A DNA stretch of 64,000 nt, from positions 492,507-556,506 of the forward strand of contig CACVBU010000784.1 of assembly GCA_902728285.1 (NCBI GenBank). Direction: 5' to 3'. Source of the stretch: Clytia hemisphaerica. Lineage: Eukaryota > Cnidaria > Hydrozoa > Leptothecata > Clytiidae. Below the pieces are notes generated by a model that saw nothing but the letters and a program-made list of their open reading frames with translations, searched no databases and had not been told where the DNA came from. Shown here one piece after another: positions 15,201-26,300 of the stretch (its first letter is position 1; each line of letters begins with the position of its first letter). Position numbers and translations under genes: made by a program.

Positions 15201-16291
15201 TTAGGACTGATAAGTACATATTTTTAAACACCAAATCAAAGCAAACAACATGCCAGTTCTTTCTGGACAAATATATATGTATACTTTATTATGTGTGCTT
15301 TTTTATATATGTCAATAATGACCTTCATTTTTAAGGAAATATTTAGTCGCAATTTTGCGATTCTTGTTACCAAGGTTCAAAAGGAACGCCATCTCTTTTA
15401 AAACAACTTGAACCAGTTTTGTATAGAACTAATTGACAGCTTCAAAAGTATTCCTTCCCAAAATCCGCTATTATTTGGACACTGTTTAGGTGATTGAAAG
15501 CGAGGTTGTATACCACTACTTTTTTAATTCTCTATATAAACAGGATGCTTTGAGTTCAGTGCTGGTAGCTCGTGATGGTTATGGTGATATGGCAGTATCG
15601 AACGCTATTGGATCCAACGTTTTCGATATTGACCTTGGATTGGGTTTCCCTTTTCTTATCAGTTCACTCATTCGTAATTTCGAACCCGTTAGCATTCTCT
15701 CCAAAGAAGAACAGGTTTGTATTGAACTTTATGAAGATAATTACTTTTTCGGGCCATTTGTGAAACCTTCTAAACTCTTAAATGGCAATACTTACTACAT
15801 TGCAACGACTTTTGAGATTCTTAAAAACGTGTACTTGATGGAGATTTGCAATTGGATTTCGTGTTGACTGGTACTATATGTTGTGTACGTATTATCACCT
15901 TTTTGTTTGCTATGCCTTTGCAGATCTGACTTGTATCTCCTCTACTGTCTTATATTAATAGAAATATTTGTAAATGTTTTGAAAAGAACTTATGCCAAAA
16001 ATCTGGAATGCAGAAGATATTCGATTTTACCCATACATTAGAATACGACTAATTTCTCCACTTTCCATTTTATTTTGTCACCAGGTTCAATATGATAATG
16101 GTGAGATTGTGATGATCCCACACGTCAAATTCGGATTCATCTTGCTCCTGGTGTTGGCTATGTCACTGATCGTCTTCGGTGCCGCTAAATTCAAGTTGAA
16201 CAAATACTTAGGACTAACGTTCGTAATATTCTATATCATATTCGTGGCTTATGCGTACATTCAAGATCTGGTATGCAATGGTAATTGTTAG
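251..16291 (+). CDS. SLC24-like: K+-dependent Na+/Ca2+ exchanger (NCKX, SLC24 family), ten exons
   Basis: Plasma- or organelle-membrane antiporter expected to exchange Na+ for Ca2+ plus K+. Exons joined by GT/AG borders with consistent phase: 251-359, 3147-3329, 10937-11120, 11392-11449, 11905-12098, 12279-12345, 12864-12959, 13190-13570, 15544-15714, 16085-16291; 549 residues and stop TAG. Residues about 17-32 form a hydrophobic N-terminal segment. The first alpha repeat has [13 protein letters not shown] and then [15 protein letters not shown] (GSSAPE at 133-138). The second has GTSIPD at 420-425 followed by [20 protein letters not shown]. An acidic Ser/Asp/Glu-rich cytosolic loop lies between them (exons 6-8), as in the family. 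Length is close to the usual 500-660. One oddity is FDIDLGLG, where relatives usually have a hydrophobic residue after FDI. I chose the ATG at 251 because it opens a hydrophobic exon ending in a good donor; exon 1 is the least certain part. Intron 2 contains an opposite-strand gene. Which SLC24 paralogue this is cannot be decided here. Confidence 0.93.
485..1800. mobile_element. 1.3-kb TIR element in NCKX intron 1, TSD AGGA
   Basis: The ends are 26-bp inverted repeats (outermost bases AGCTATAAGC on the left and GCTTATGGCT on the right, 25 of 26 matching), flanked by AGGA at 481-484 and 1801-1804. Inside, the motif TTGTCACGCCGTGACGGAAA occurs twice (near 1026 and 1190); its CACGCCGTG core is nearly palindromic. 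No transposase frame is present, so it is non-autonomous. The superfamily is not clear. Confidence 0.7.
2216..2464. mobile_element. MITE with TTATAAGAAC ends (family copy 1)
   Basis: The left end is ACGTTCATTTTATAAGAAC and the right end is GTTCTTATAAAAAACGT. The interior is rich in TTAAGAACA. Related copies lie at 38432-38555 and 51750-51966. A second, unrelated element sits directly against its right edge. Confidence 0.6.
2469..3069. mobile_element. 601-bp hAT-like MITE, 7-bp TSD GTGTATA
   Basis: The TIR begins CAGGGGGGGCACGCAGTTAC and the right end is its near-perfect complement (about 28 bp). Flanks 2462-2468 and 3070-3076 are both GTGTATA. The CAGGG start and the TSD length suggest hAT, though hAT usually gives 8 bp. 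Internal GTAGTAAGTG-type motifs recur in both orientations. Confidence 0.75.
4803..4875 (+). other. Degenerate tRNA-like sequence (possible SINE head)
   Basis: It has an A-box-like CAGCTCAGTCGATAGAGC and a B-box-like GATTTCGAATCTC at tRNA spacing. The T stem and acceptor stem do not pair well. It looks like a pseudo-tRNA or a tRNA-derived SINE head rather than a working tRNA. Confidence 0.35.
5099..8173 (-). CDS. Cys-rich ectodomain multi-span membrane protein, nested in NCKX intron 2, two frameshifts
   Basis: Two exons: 8101-8173 codes for a signal peptide (M, then a run of Leu, Met and Val), ending phase 1 at GTAATC; a second exon runs from 7765 (after ACCAG) to the TGA at 5099-5101. The second exon opens with [11 protein letters not shown], a pattern I know from proteins with a polymorphic-membrane-protein-like beta-helix ectodomain. 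Its C-terminal part has a Cys-rich [13 protein letters not shown] motif just before the first membrane span. About eight to nine hydrophobic spans follow, with a long polar Asn/Ser/Lys-rich cytoplasmic stretch after the first. The reading frame changes twice: between about 7560 and 7680, and between 7171 and 7290. Sequence on both sides of each break is coherent, so these are either single-base assembly errors or a young pseudogene. I recall this architecture in sponges and placozoans, function unknown. It may be a receptor, but that is a guess. Confidence 0.75.
8174..10936. other. Intron stretch without recognised genes
   Basis: The rest of NCKX intron 2 beyond the nested gene. It is AT-rich with short open frames only, none with splice-consistent or family-like content. 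It holds the small duplication at 10032-10170 and a diverged TTAAGAAC-rich stretch near 10650-10780 that resembles the TTATAAGAAC MITE family. Confidence 0.6.
10032..10170. repeat. Two-copy direct repeat of about 68 bp
   Basis: The block from AACAAGGCTTTCTTGTC through CACTTTCGAGAG is followed at once by a second copy with small indels. It lies in NCKX intron 2 upstream of exon 3. No coding content. Confidence 0.7.
12564..12844. mobile_element. C-tract repeat copy in NCKX intron 6
   Basis: It closely matches 54809-55119: blocks of C runs each followed by GTTTATT, an internal GATTTTAGCCTATATTTACC, and the right end TTTGGCACCTAAGAGTAC. The left end is truncated compared with the complete copy. 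It ends about 20 bases before NCKX exon 7. Confidence 0.75.
14617..14727. mobile_element. 111-bp foldback MITE in NCKX intron 8
   Basis: Perfect 17-bp terminal inverted repeats, AATACACCGTTTAACAG on the left and its complement on the right, enclose about 77 bases with no frame. It may be a small Tc1/mariner-type MITE flanked by TA, but that is not certain. Confidence 0.65.
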
Positions 16292-16486
16292 CATATGTGA
16301 TATGCTGAAGAAATTTTTAACAGCACTCTCTGTGGGATCAATCTGTTAGAAAGCATGCGATTCAGATTCGAGATTAGGGAGGGTGGTGTAGAATTTAAAT
16401 TATCAAGTTTGCATTCTTACTGACCTTCCCTATGTAATCCTAATTTAAAACTTTCTGAACCTGGTATGAAAGATGTGTCTGAAAAA

Positions 16487-16492
16487 AATAAA
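16487..16492 (+). terminator. Candidate poly(A) signal of the NCKX gene
   Basis: AATAAA lies about 195 bases after the NCKX stop codon and is followed by a T-rich stretch. This fits a usual animal 3' UTR. No cDNA evidence is available. Confidence 0.4.
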
Positions 16493-16892
16493 CACTTTTC
16501 ATTCTGAAGAAGTATTCTACTTAAGTAGTCTAAGTCTCTGAAGACTGCATCCCCTCAGTTTTTTGATCAATTTTGAATAATATTTATTTTCTTTAAGTTT
16601 GTAGCTACTAATTTTAATGAGCCTGTAAATATTGTTAATATTATTATTATTCTATAAGAGAATTGTTTTTCGAGAATATTGCAACATGTTTATTTTCAAA
16701 AAAAATTGAAAAGATATAATTTTGTGATGTACATTTTACGTCGTTATATCAATTACTGTGCCCGTCTATTATCAAGTCGCCAAATTTTATTTTTTGGGAA
16801 AAACTTATGATCTTTCATAGCGGTCAAATATTCTCTAATTTTAAAAAAAGTCCAGTGAAGTTAATCAGCGATCTCTTCCCCGAGCCTAATCT

Positions 16893-17110
16893 CTTTTTGG
16901 ACCTACCTCGGAGGTCCTCTAATTTAACCAATGCCCGCCCGTTCGTTCGTCTGTTACTAGCTTTTCTCGGGATTGGCTCATTAGTTTTTATTGATATTTT
17001 GCAGATTAATGTGAAATGGTGATATCCAAAATGTGACGGAGCCCGATTTTTCGAGAAAGATTTTGTTTTGGCAAATTTGGGCCAAAAACTGCCTAAAAAT
17101 AGGTTTTTTT
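16893..17110 (-). mobile_element. Partial copy of the GGACCTACC repeat family, inverted
   Basis: It starts TTTTTGGACCTACCTCGGAG and continues with a GTTCGTTCGTCTGTT block, CTTTTCTCGGGATTG and TGTGACGGAGCCCGATTTT. The same order is found in reverse complement at 30653-31286. It is truncated relative to that copy. Confidence 0.65.
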
Positions 17111-17375
17111 GTGTGGAGTTACTTCTTTAGTTTTTTTTTCTTAAAATTTGAGACGAAGGGCAAGGTTCTCTAAAGTGACTGAATCTGTTTTTTCCCGGAA
17201 AAATCTTATTTGCTTTAAAATTCGCATTTTTTTTGTGGAGAAATCCCCTTTTACCGTCTATGGGGAAGTAAAACTAAAATTTATTTGATTTCCTTTATCA
17301 CCCTCCATCCCAGGGCGAGCACCGTCGATGTTTTCATTTGGATGTTTTAAGTTATTTATTTAGTTTTAGCCCTGG

Positions 17376-17870
17376 TCTTGGGTGAGTTTGGTTGAGTTTA
17401 AAGAAGTTGACTCCACCGATGACTCTCTTATCATACAAAAAGAAATTGAGCTGGAGAAATGGTCTAAAGACTGGTTGCTTCAGTTCCATCCAGACAACAA
17501 GTGTCATACACTTACAATCGAAAAGTTTACAAACATAAAACATGCACGTTCTTATACTCTAAATGGAAATCAACTGGAACACGTTTTCGTAGAGAAAGAT
17601 CTTGGCGTTGTTATTGATGCAGAGTTGAATTTCGTGGAACATATCTCTAAGCAAGTCAACAAGGCTAATTCGATGCTTGGAAATTATTAACCGTGGCTTC
17701 CAAAACCTTAGCCCACAGATATTTCTCACTCTGTACTGTACTTTTGTTTGACTGCATCTTGAATATGCACAATCAGTCCGCCATCGACAACCACGTCCGC
17801 ATCGACAACACAAGAAAGAAATTCGATACACGAAATTTGTAAATTGAGATCGATTTAGAGGCTCACTGAG
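17376..17870 (+). pseudogene. LINE reverse-transcriptase C-terminal fragment, degenerate
   Basis: An open stretch at 17382-17690 reads IELEKWSKDWLLQFHPDNKC and later LNGNQLEHVFVEKDLGVVID. This is the conserved end of the palm and thumb region of non-LTR reverse transcriptases of the jockey/CR1/I kind, where the pattern is L-x-x-WS-x-x-W-x-L-x-F-x-x-x-KC followed by an EKDLGVxxD block. After the stop at 17688 the reading continues in another frame with RGFQNLSPQIFLTLYCTFV and an in-frame stop. The catalytic YxDD box and the endonuclease domain are absent. It is a short dead fragment. Confidence 0.8.
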
Positions 17871-18831
17871 TGCCTACAATCTGTAATACTCTTTTTAAGG
17901 TAGATTGCTATTTTCTGACGTCAATTTTAGATTCTCTTGCTTTGGTTGTTTGATAGTGAAAACATTGTCTTAGCGGCTTTCCCTGCATCTAAAATTTATA
18001 CTCGCAGATTATTTTGGGTATATAATGAAACATATATTCATGGGTTCTTTCATTGGATATCTATATATTAATACGCTAAAACGTGTGTGTTTACAACCTT
18101 TTGTATAATATTTTCGAAAATCTAACAAAGCTCTACAAAGCCTCCTCTTCGTGGCGTTGAACCATCGTCTTTTTGCACTTTATGCAGATTTCCTACCACT
18201 AGACTAACTTTGAGACCCTAAGATACTATTTTCTATACAGGAAGTTTGGAGCCGGATGGGTTCAAATCAACATTCTTCCTAAATTTTATTTTTCATTTTG
18301 AAGAATTCTTATTCCAGATGCTCTTTAAAACTTTCTATTTACAATCGCAGCTCCCTTCTATCACTTTCAAAATTTTTCAAAGTCTATTTCAAAGTCACCC
18401 TCGAATGTCCAACCACGATGGCTAGCCACGATGGCTACGAAAATCTAAATTATGATTTTTCAAAGCTATTTACTTAATTGTGGTTAAAAATTGCAATGCA
18501 ATTCTATCTTTTTTCTCCTTTATTTCCTAAAATCAAAATGGTATCATTAATCGGCGGCTATTTTTCTTCCGTTAGAGTTTTTTTTAGATGTGTATTGATT
18601 CACTGGATTGGGACACGCAGCGTGCGACGCTGCGCATACGGCTAGTTGGATTCATTAACCCTCAGTAAATGATACTCAACCCCATTTCGCTTACATCGAG
18701 TTAATAAATTGCAATATCTAATGAAAGGCCATACAATATCTGGCTAACATTAGAACATCTCTTCTCACAGACCCAATGCAAAACGTCGTGCTATTTTTTC
18801 CACCAACACTGACATTGCTGACTTGAAAACC
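17871..18831. other. Intergenic stretch, no gene seen
   Basis: AT-rich sequence with no supported frame. At 18141-18215 (minus) there is a degenerate tRNA-like segment, with TTAGTCTAGTGGTAGGA as A box and GGTTCAACGCC as B box, but no matching acceptor stem. Confidence 0.5.
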
Positions 18832-20480
18832 TGAGGGGGCACCGGGTCACTTTTACGGTATGACGGTATTGGGCCTTTTTACCCCCGGTAAATCGGTATT
18901 ACAAGAAAAAACGACGGGATTACGGTATTTCATTTTCTACCGGTGTCGGTAAATTGCCTGTTTTTTTGTCGGTATTTCGATATTTTTATCAATAAAAAAC
19001 GGTATTTCGGTATAAAACTATTTACCTTTAGGTTTCTTCATGAGTTTCATGCAGAAAAATTTTCAAAAAAGATAAATCTATTCCGGTATTTCAACCAGTA
19101 AAATTTTCTTGCTCGCTTCGCTCGCACAATCTTGAATGTCATATTGACTTATTGTCATGGTAAGGTTATTCAAAATAAGCAAAACTTTACGATATCTGAA
19201 CAAATATTTTCGTTATTTTTCTGCGGGCGCATTTTTTTAATGACAACACTTTTGTGATGCAAATACTGCATCCAACTAAATGATATGGTCGTCTCTCCGT
19301 ATTCACTTACTGTATATTGCTACTACAATACAATACACTGATACTGCAGTAACTTAGAGATAGTAATTACTGTATTAAGGCCGTATTTACTCCTGCAATA
19401 ATTAGTAAGAGTAGGTTCTAAAAACATCTTGTGCAGCATCGAACGATTAAAAAATAATTCACATCATGATGCACATGATGCATTTTCAGGCAATCTAGGT
19501 ATTCTAAATTTTAATTTTTTTCTTGGGCGAAACTCTTGGAACGCCGCACCGGGTACGGCAGGTACGTCGCTTTAACGTACCATATTTTTGCCAACAAAAA
19601 GTGTTAAATAAAAACAAAAATTGTGTGACCAAACAAGGCATACTTTGCTAACAATAGCGTATTAAAGCCGTTTTTCAATAACAAAGAAGAGCGAAAATCG
19701 TCGAAAGATTTTCGCGCTCGCTACGCTCCCCTTCTTATTTTTCATTTACTTTTCTTTCCTCCGATATGGGGGGGGGGTTAGAGTTTAGAATTCGTGTCCT
19801 CTAGTAGCACCACAACACCAAGCCTGTGTTGAAGTCTACGGCTTCTCATGACCTCGATTTTAAATTAATTTTCAATATAAAAGACATCTTACGGGTCTGC
19901 GAGGAAGAAATTATTGGGGGAAAGGCTTAATTTTGCATTTGCCTCCCGTAACAAGCAAGTAACTTTGGCGCGGCAGACCTAAAATAAGGCTTTATGAAAG
20001 CTCAAATAGCTGCATATAAGGCCTTAAAAAGTCGACGATATCGAGAATAAGGTCACAAAACTAGCAAAAAACTTTATATATTGGCGAAAATGTTTGGCAT
20101 AAGAATAGGTCAATCTGTTTAAAAGAGACCATAAAAAGGTTAAATTTAGCCCAATAAGGTCACAATCGTTTAACCAAAGATGTAAAAGCAAAATTGGTGC
20201 ATGAACGTAAAAATGGTTTTTTTCGCGCGTGAATACGTGAATTGGCAAAAATTTGTGCGTGAATACCTGAATTGAGGGTTGACTGGGGGGCCTCATAAAG
20301 TACAAGACTTGTTTGTACAGTTTCTAATTTGTTACTACGGAATAGATTTGATAACTGAAAATTCATTATTTTCGAAAAAAGACATAAATATAATATCGGT
20401 TTCGGTATTAGGCTTCCTTCACCGACGGTATTACGGTATTTGACCCAAAATTTTGTCGGTATGACGGTATTTAAGACCCC
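18832..20480. mobile_element. 1.65-kb hAT-like element with 8-bp TSD TGAAAACC
   Basis: TGAAAACC occurs at 18824-18831 and again at 20481-20488, an 8-bp duplication as made by hAT transposases. The ends are rich in CGGTATGACGGTATT in inverted orientation, and the right end reads (minus) GGGGTCTTAAATACCG. There is no intact transposase. The interior (19080-20400) is heterogeneous and may hold older insertions. Confidence 0.7.
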
Positions 20481-20832
20481 TGAAAACCACCCCTCTAAGG
20501 ACTCTAAGGGTCCAGGGTCAAATCTACCCTTAAGGGTGGCACATGCCGTAGGTCAGACCATATGAGTGCCCCCCCCCCTGGGCTTGAAAACAATGGAATT
20601 ATTATCCCCAGCCATAAAAAACATTGCATTATTCATCCCCATTGAAATTCTTTCTGTTATTTTTACCTCACTAAAAAAAATGCTGTCGGGTCTGTGAGAC
20701 GGGGGTCTATTAGATGATATTTCCTGATATGAATCTCACAATGGGAAAGAGATATTAACTTGAAATGTTGATCAAGTTATGGATAATGATAATTCAAATG
20801 ACACTTATCATTTTCATCCAATTACCTGCTAA

Positions 20833-21354
20833 GGCTGCGTTTAGACCAGCCTGGTATTTGTAATTGCTTGTAGTATTCTTTTGAATTCTATTATTCCGCG
20901 CTTGTTCGGTTTGTCAAATGCCTTATGATGCCAGCGTGTTGGTATTTCATTGGCATTTGAAATGCCATTTTGAGCAAAGGAATCTCCTTTTCTGGCATTT
21001 CAAATCAAACAAAGGAGCCAAAACAAAGAGAAAAAATGACATTTTTGATTTTTTAAAGTATTTTCACGTTTTTTATTCAGTTCTTTTTATAGATTGTAAA
21101 TTTTGCAAGATTTGCCATAGCCTAGCCCTACGGCAAAAAGTTTCAGTCTTAATGACTGCAGTTTTTGAGAAATTCCATGTTTTTCATTGTTTGATCTGTC
21201 AAAGTTGAACTTGAGGGAATCACCTTTTCAGTAATGACGCTAAAAAGACGATTCCTTAAATGCCATGACAGAAAATACAATGGAAAAGCTATTAAAATCA
21301 AATCCCTCATGAGCAAATGCCAAATTACAAATGCCAGTTGGTCTAAACGCAGCC
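20833..21354. mobile_element. 522-bp MITE, TSD TAA, PIF/Harbinger-like
   Basis: The TIR begins GGCTGCGTTTAGACCA and the right end TGGTCTAAACGCAGCC is its complement; further in, AAATGCCA motifs repeat in both orientations. TAA flanks both sides (20830-20832, 21355-21357). A 3-bp TWA duplication and GG-starting ends are typical of PIF/Harbinger MITEs. Confidence 0.75.
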
Positions 21355-21610
21355 TAAATTGGTATTTTATAGACCAGAAACTGTTAAAGGGTTAATAATT
21401 CAATGATTGGAATTGAGATTGAAATTATTTTCAAACAAGAAGCCGGAGCGGCGTGAAGGTCAAGCTGACGTGGCAATAACCGAATGTCCTTCGTACCGGG
21501 TTCCTTAAGTGACACAAAAAGATTTCCTTCCCATCCTCCACTTTGAGCTTCTATTCTTTGATACTTTCTTTGAAAGTTTTTGATGCATTTCCCGAAATTT
21601 CGAAACTTTT

Positions 21611-21699
21611 GCCGCTGATGGGATTCGAACCCACTATATACAAAACACCTATGTTTAGAACGCTAGTGCCTAGTGCCTTAACCACTCGGCCATCGAGTC
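21611..21699 (-). other. Degenerate class-II tRNA-like sequence (Leu/Ser type)
   Basis: On the minus strand there is TGGCCGAGTGGTTAAGGC (A box of Ser/Leu tRNAs) and GGGTTCGAATCCC (a perfect B box with a paired T stem). The two acceptor strands (GACTCGA and CAGCGGC) do not pair and the anticodon arm is irregular. It is probably a tRNA pseudogene or the head of a tRNA-derived SINE. Internal Pol III promoter boxes are intact. Confidence 0.55.
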
Positions 21700-22481
21700 A
21701 GAACTGCATTAAGGAGTTCAAAGTTCCTTATAAACATGGTATTTACTCCAAACTCTACTACCCGGGGGCTAAAACCCTAACCAGGGGTTAACTCCCATTC
21801 CCAACCCTAGCCCTAACCCTACCTGACCCTACCTGAAACAACCCTTTAATCTAACCGGGAAATTTGACTCTACTACCAATTCAATCCAAAACATAGGTCA
21901 AACATCGCGCGGGTAGGCGGGGCAAAAATTCTAGATTGGCAGTTGGTTTAGCCTGGACTTGTTAATTTATTGCGCGCACAGGCCCCGACAAAGACAAAAT
22001 CTTTTCGATCAGTTGCTTTTTAAAGGTCCATTCTGCTGCGCGCTGGACCAATGATATCTCACATGATTTGAAAATGCTATGATCTTTTAAGCAGTAATAG
22101 ATAGTGATAACCCAAATTAACTTACACTTTTTTGTTTTGACCTAGACACCTGCTAATATTTTGATATTTCACAGACCAGAACCTATTAGAGGGTTTAGTG
22201 TACTGCTGCTCAATAGCAAAATCAACCTTCCAATTTATGTTAAATGGTATATGATAATTGCGGATAGTGCTATGAACTTGTCTTTTAGTCAGCATTAATA
22301 TCTATTGTTGTCATTTTTTTCAGGATGGAAGTATGCAGCTTGTTTGATAGTGGAGGTATAATAATATTCCACTCACAAATATCTTTTCAACGAGCACAAA
22401 ATCGTAACTTGATTCAAATTTTATCAAAAGTTACAGCCATTTCTGTCTCCAGCTGCAAATTATTTTGAGACAGACTTTAAT

Positions 22482-22708
22482 ACACCGTCGTTTTGTAAAT
22501 AAGTTTTCCATTTCCGCACTAAAATTTCTCTGCCAAATTACTAGCGGAAAAAGAACAGGACTTCGGGTGGTTGAAAAATGCAAACACGCGAGATTTTCTG
22601 TAACTTTTCCAATCCCATGCCGGTTATCCCGGGAAAAAGAGCGGAAAGATTCCAGAAAAGTGAATCTTAGTGCGGAAATGGGAAACTTATACAAAACAAC
22701 GGTAGTGT
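22482..22708. mobile_element. 227-bp foldback MITE
   Basis: ACACCGTCGTTTTGTA through TTTCCGCACTAA on the left is repeated in inverted form on the right (TTAGTGCGGAAATGGG through ACAACGGTAGTGT), giving about 40-bp terminal inverted repeats. It lies about 600 bases before the four-span gene. Confidence 0.7.
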
Positions 22709-23323
22709 TCCAATTTCTCATTGGAGAGAAATTACGGTTGGCTTTGATGTGCCACATTCCAAATGCTCAACGACCTAAAAACATGGGCCCCGGCGAGCCA
22801 TTTTGAGTGAGGGGGCCAACGTTTTGGAAAAAAATGTCGCCAATGGTTGGGCGACGAAGAATTTTTTTCACTTTTTACACCCTCAAAACACCTTAAAACG
22901 ATATCTAATTGGGGAGAATAATAGTTTTTGTGGTTTGACATGGTCTACCAAAAAGTGGGGGGGGGGCATGGACCCCCCGGCCCCCCGTGGGCCCATGAAA
23001 AATATTTTGATTGGTCCCGGCAATCTTCGAAAACGAGGACTGGAGACCATAGGCTTATCACTGCTAAATCCTTGACGCAGTTTGGAAAAATTCTCTAAGC
23101 ACGATCCTTTGAATAGGCTGATAATCAATGTATTAAAATAGTTGGATAAAAAACCCACGCATATCAACAATTTGTTTAATTGAGCTAATTGCATTATGAT
23201 GCGTTCATACAGTAGTAAGACAACTTTCGTAGTGAAGGAGGAAATTTAAAGTTGTTGTCTTATAAAAGCAACTAAGTGCAACTTACCTGTCAGCTATTTG
23301 AAAAACTAAATCACAGAGGAAAA

Positions 23324-26300
23324 ATGATTGAGCCTCCACCACCATACGAAGTCTTTGAAAATGAAAAAGCAGAAGAAGATGACCATTCAAATCGCCAAAG
23401 CAGCCAGCCAACACCTTTCATTTTGTTAAAAAATAAAGACTTTTTTGTTCGTTCGACATCCATTTTCATCGTGGTTAATACAGTAAGTTCTCGATTTCAA
23501 TCGACAAAAGACATACATTTTTTGCTGACATGGACTTATTCTTTCATAGTTCTAAAGCTTTTGTAACCGTTTTAATTCAAACTAAAAGTTTGATGGTTTA
23601 GTTTCAATTCTTCTCCCTTTAATGTCTTATGACATCTCCTTTTCAACCAAAATGGCAAGGTTGGATTCACATTAGTGATTTAAACCATCCCGTGAGGGAG
23701 GCGGGGGAGTCAGGCAAATTGAACGACGGCTTTGTGCGGCGGTTAAGGGTATGTTTCAAAATAGCAGTAATAAAATAAAAACGTAAAAGAACCATAGATA
23801 ACTGGAAAGAAAGAGCAAGCTGTAAATTAGAGGTGAAAAATAAGCAATCAATAACTAAAGTAGTGCAGAGCAAAAGTGTCTGGACTGTTTCTGAGTCTTT
23901 ATCTAGAATAGAGAGCTATAGATCAGGTTCATTGACAGCCTAAATAACCAGAGTTGGCATTTTGTCCAAAGACCCATTCTCTGAACTGAATTCCAAAATA
24001 AGCCTAATTTAGGTGGTCACTATGCTAAAATGTCAAAAAAGTTTTTAGTACATGTGTACTAAAATTACTTTTCCAAAAATTAGGTGGGGTATGTCAAAAA
24101 TCATCTAAAAAACTTTTAGTACTCATACGTGTCTTGGATTTTAGTAACGACCCCTTCTGGTAAGGGTGAACTTTTGATAAATATAAATTGAATAAATCTG
24201 CGCTGTAAGGGTGCGATTCTAAAAGCTAATTTCTTTCGCCGCACATACCGTCAGTTGGTAAACCAACTGCCCCCTAACCGGTTAACCCTTTCTCTTCTGT
24301 TTTCAGACCTTTTTGACGATAAATTGGGTAATGATTGTAATTTTGCGATGGAAGCTTGGAGATTCTGATGGAAGTTTATCAGCGTTCAGCAGTGAGTCGT
24401 CCATGTACATGGCTGGAAATCTGATTTTGTGGATTTCCAACATTCTCTTCATCTTGGCTAACGTGACAGAAATCTCCAACAGATTGAAGGGTGGAGATAT
24501 CAACATTCACAAAATCGTGAGTAAACCTACACTACCCAGGTTTCTCAAACTTCACATCAAGGAATTTAAATAAAGAATTTGCACCTTAAAGCTGGCTATC
24601 GGTCTGTGTTTTTATTTGCTTTGTTTTCAAAAAATTTGAAAAGCTTAAGTGCCTGGTGATATTTTTAAGGATTTTAATGACCAATCATTCAAATTCTTTG
24701 TTCGAATCAATAATCAATAATCTTAACCTCAGTGAGAAAACGAGCTTGTGAGCATTGAGGAACTTCCGATTTTTCCGATACATTGCTTACGATTTGAAAA
24801 TATTTGGATTTAAACAATGCTACAATCAGCACAATAATATGTTGGCGGTAAGCCTTGAAATACCCCTTCGGAACTTTTATTTCACTCCCCCAGACCCCTA
24901 AAATCAAATTCAGCAAATCCAACCATTGAAGTTAGGTAACTGGGAATTTCTCAAAAACGCATGAAAATCACTGTTTAATTAATGTCAAATATTTTGGCAC
25001 TGATTGTAGTAACGTAAAATCTAAAAGTAATCTATTTTTTAATTTTAGTTTTTCCCTACTATTCTTTGATTTTAGATGATTGGAATATGTGTTATTTGCA
25101 GCTTTCTAGTCTTAGTTGGATGTCTTTGGGGAATAGCTTCCATGACTCGACCGTTCTTCCAATTTCGTTCCGATTCTGAAATGGACGAGTACAGAGGATT
25201 GTGGACTTGCATGGTATATTACATTTTTCTCATTTCAAAACACACCCGGTATAGTATATTATGTTTCTTGTTCACCATTTGGTCTTTCTAAATCGATTTG
25301 CATTCTCAAAATGAGTATACGGTGAGTCCTCTTGTACGCATAAGGTCCGATGTACGTGCCTAAAAAAATATCGTCCCAAAAAAAGGGCGAGAAGGGTATC
25401 TCTCAACTTACTACTAGTGGTACAGCTTCCTTCTTGTCATGTGGGTTCATTTGACAAGAAACCACGGCTGGTTATGCTGGTACATACCCGGGGGGCACTA
25501 GGTTTGCGGGATGACGGGTATGTGCCGGCCGACTTTTGGCGGTCGGGCCCTTATGGGGACCGAAACGGACCCTCGGAGGGACTTAGATGGATTAAAAAAC
25601 CCGAATTGTGAATTTTGTGACCCTTATTGGAACTATTTTATAGAAATTTAGCCCCCCCCCAATCTAGGCTTTTCAGGGTACGATATTGAATTTGAGCTGG
25701 TTCGTGCAACCCTTAGGGACCCTCCCCGGGGTACATACTAACACCCATGTCTCAGTGGCCCGGTGAAATCTTAAAATACACCAGGGAGGGAGTGGCTATG
25801 AAAAAAGATTCACTTTCAACATTTTTATTTAAAGCGTTTGGTTTTTATAGAATTCACTTACTGATGTATATTCTTCATTGTGCTCTAATTGATGCAATTT
25901 TTCGAGAGATAACGCTCTGTACTGTGTACAGACATGCACGATAAAATTCTTATGTATAGTTTGTTTCTACAACTTAATTTCAGAGAAAGTTAAGCTGTAG
26001 TGTTCATGCGTACAGGTTACTGAAAAAAGATTTAGTTAAGTGCAGGTTATATATGTTTTGCTATTTCAAGATTTCCGGTGTTATGTATGATTTAAACCGA
26101 TCCTCTGAAGCGAATATTTTAAATACAATATTTCCTCTCAAACTAGTAAAAAACTTTTGTTTTCTTTCTGAACAGATTATTGGTCTTGTGACAAGTGTTT
26201 TGTCAGCCATGCAAGCTTTCCTTCATTATCGTTTGGATGATAACGAGATGATTGGATTGGTGGGAGTGTTCCCCTGTTTTGTAGTGTTTGTTCCCTTATG

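Noticed and set aside
21543-21791. 82-residue frame containing LMGFEPT
   Set aside because: This peptide is the usual false translation of the tRNA T arm on the opposite strand.
22431-23194. Several overlapping frames of 90-113 residues on both strands
   Set aside because: They overlie a foldback MITE and a G/C-rich palindromic repeat, which produce mirrored frames.
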